NCBI GenBank assembly: GCA_031367715.1 | Contig: JANLQJ010000249.1 | Coordinates: 1 to 15,397 of the forward strand | Length of the DNA stretch: 15,397 bases | Source: JANYHF01 sp031367715 | GTDB lineage: Bacteria; Pseudomonadota; Alphaproteobacteria; Rhizobiales; Hyphomicrobiaceae | Direction: 5' to 3' | Part shown: piece by piece, positions 15,254 to 15,397 of the stretch | How positions within the stretch are numbered: position 1 is the stretch's first letter | Layout of the letters: the number at the start of each line of letters is the position of its first letter | The notes under the pieces: model-generated | Databases searched by the model: none | Seen by the model: the letters and a program-made list of their open reading frames with translations, nothing else | Told to the model about the DNA's origin: nothing | Program-made: the position numbers and the translations under genes

Positions 15254-15337
15254 GTCATCCCGTGCGCGGCGCAGCGTTTTGACGGTGCGCCGCAGACACG
15301 GGACCTCAACGGGCTCGAGCCGTGGTCCAACACGGCA
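15254..15337. repeat. Palindromic repeat unit 3, right arm missing
   Basis: A third copy starts 183 bases after unit 2, with the left arm nearly identical to that of unit 1 and part of the centre (GGGCTCGAGCCGTG) also like unit 1. Similarity stops near 15337. The following 60 bases to the window end contain no right arm; they hold only a small CTCCCG/CGGGAG hairpin and no recognisable gene. Confidence 0.75.
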
Positions 15338-15397
15338 GGCGCGAAGTTTCCTGGTTTGCGCGCGGCAACTCCCGTTCCGGGAGCCGGCCGCCGAGCG

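Noticed and set aside
14890..15337. Repeated blocks with spacers that could suggest a CRISPR array
   Set aside because: The units are about 150 bp with long internal palindromes and only three copies; CRISPR repeats are short, with spacers of similar length, and no cas genes are present.

Overview
This is a GC-rich chromosomal segment that reads as Alphaproteobacteria. The evidence is an invasion-associated locus B (IalB) protein, an alphaproteobacterial porin with the N-terminal DLEERV/GNRK signature, an HspQ/YccV-type protein, an EnvZ-like kinase with an HDLRTVLTR box, and a UbiH/COQ6 hydroxylase with the GEAAH...GAQGLNLGLRD signature. A Rhodospirillales-type host seems likely, but the genus cannot be fixed from the sequence alone.

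Left part (1-4402, genes on the minus strand). Position 1 cuts the N-terminus of an IS1182-type transposase. It is followed by a gene-free stretch that holds a three-armed palindromic repeat cluster (302-590), which ends beside the ruvX stop codon. Next come secG-ruvX, four bases apart and so probably one operon. After these is a translationally coupled marR / OmpR-type regulator / EnvZ-type kinase operon (transcribed 4402 to 1714), whose genes overlap by one base at each junction.

Middle part (4403-9028). Diverging from marR is ilvE (branched-chain aminotransferase), with a short inverted repeat in the shared upstream region as a candidate MarR operator. A membrane-anchored protein of unknown function follows. 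It converges on csaA, which lies directly behind a YejA-like peptide-binding protein gene on the minus strand.

Right part (9029-15397). An exported IalB-family protein ends in an intrinsic terminator. Then come hspQ, an isoprenylcysteine-methyltransferase-like membrane protein and a ubiquinone hydroxylase / lipid A acyltransferase pair, all on the minus strand. A porin on the plus strand ends in a terminator. The window closes with three tandem copies of a roughly 150-bp palindrome at a period of about 182 bp, the last one lacking its right arm.

Much of the content concerns the envelope: SecG, IalB, porin, lipid A acyltransferase, peptide-binding protein and an envelope-type two-component system. 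Otherwise it is ordinary core gene content. I found no convincing undescribed defence or mobile system. The most unusual material is the two palindromic repeat clusters and the unrecognised membrane protein at 5636-6448.
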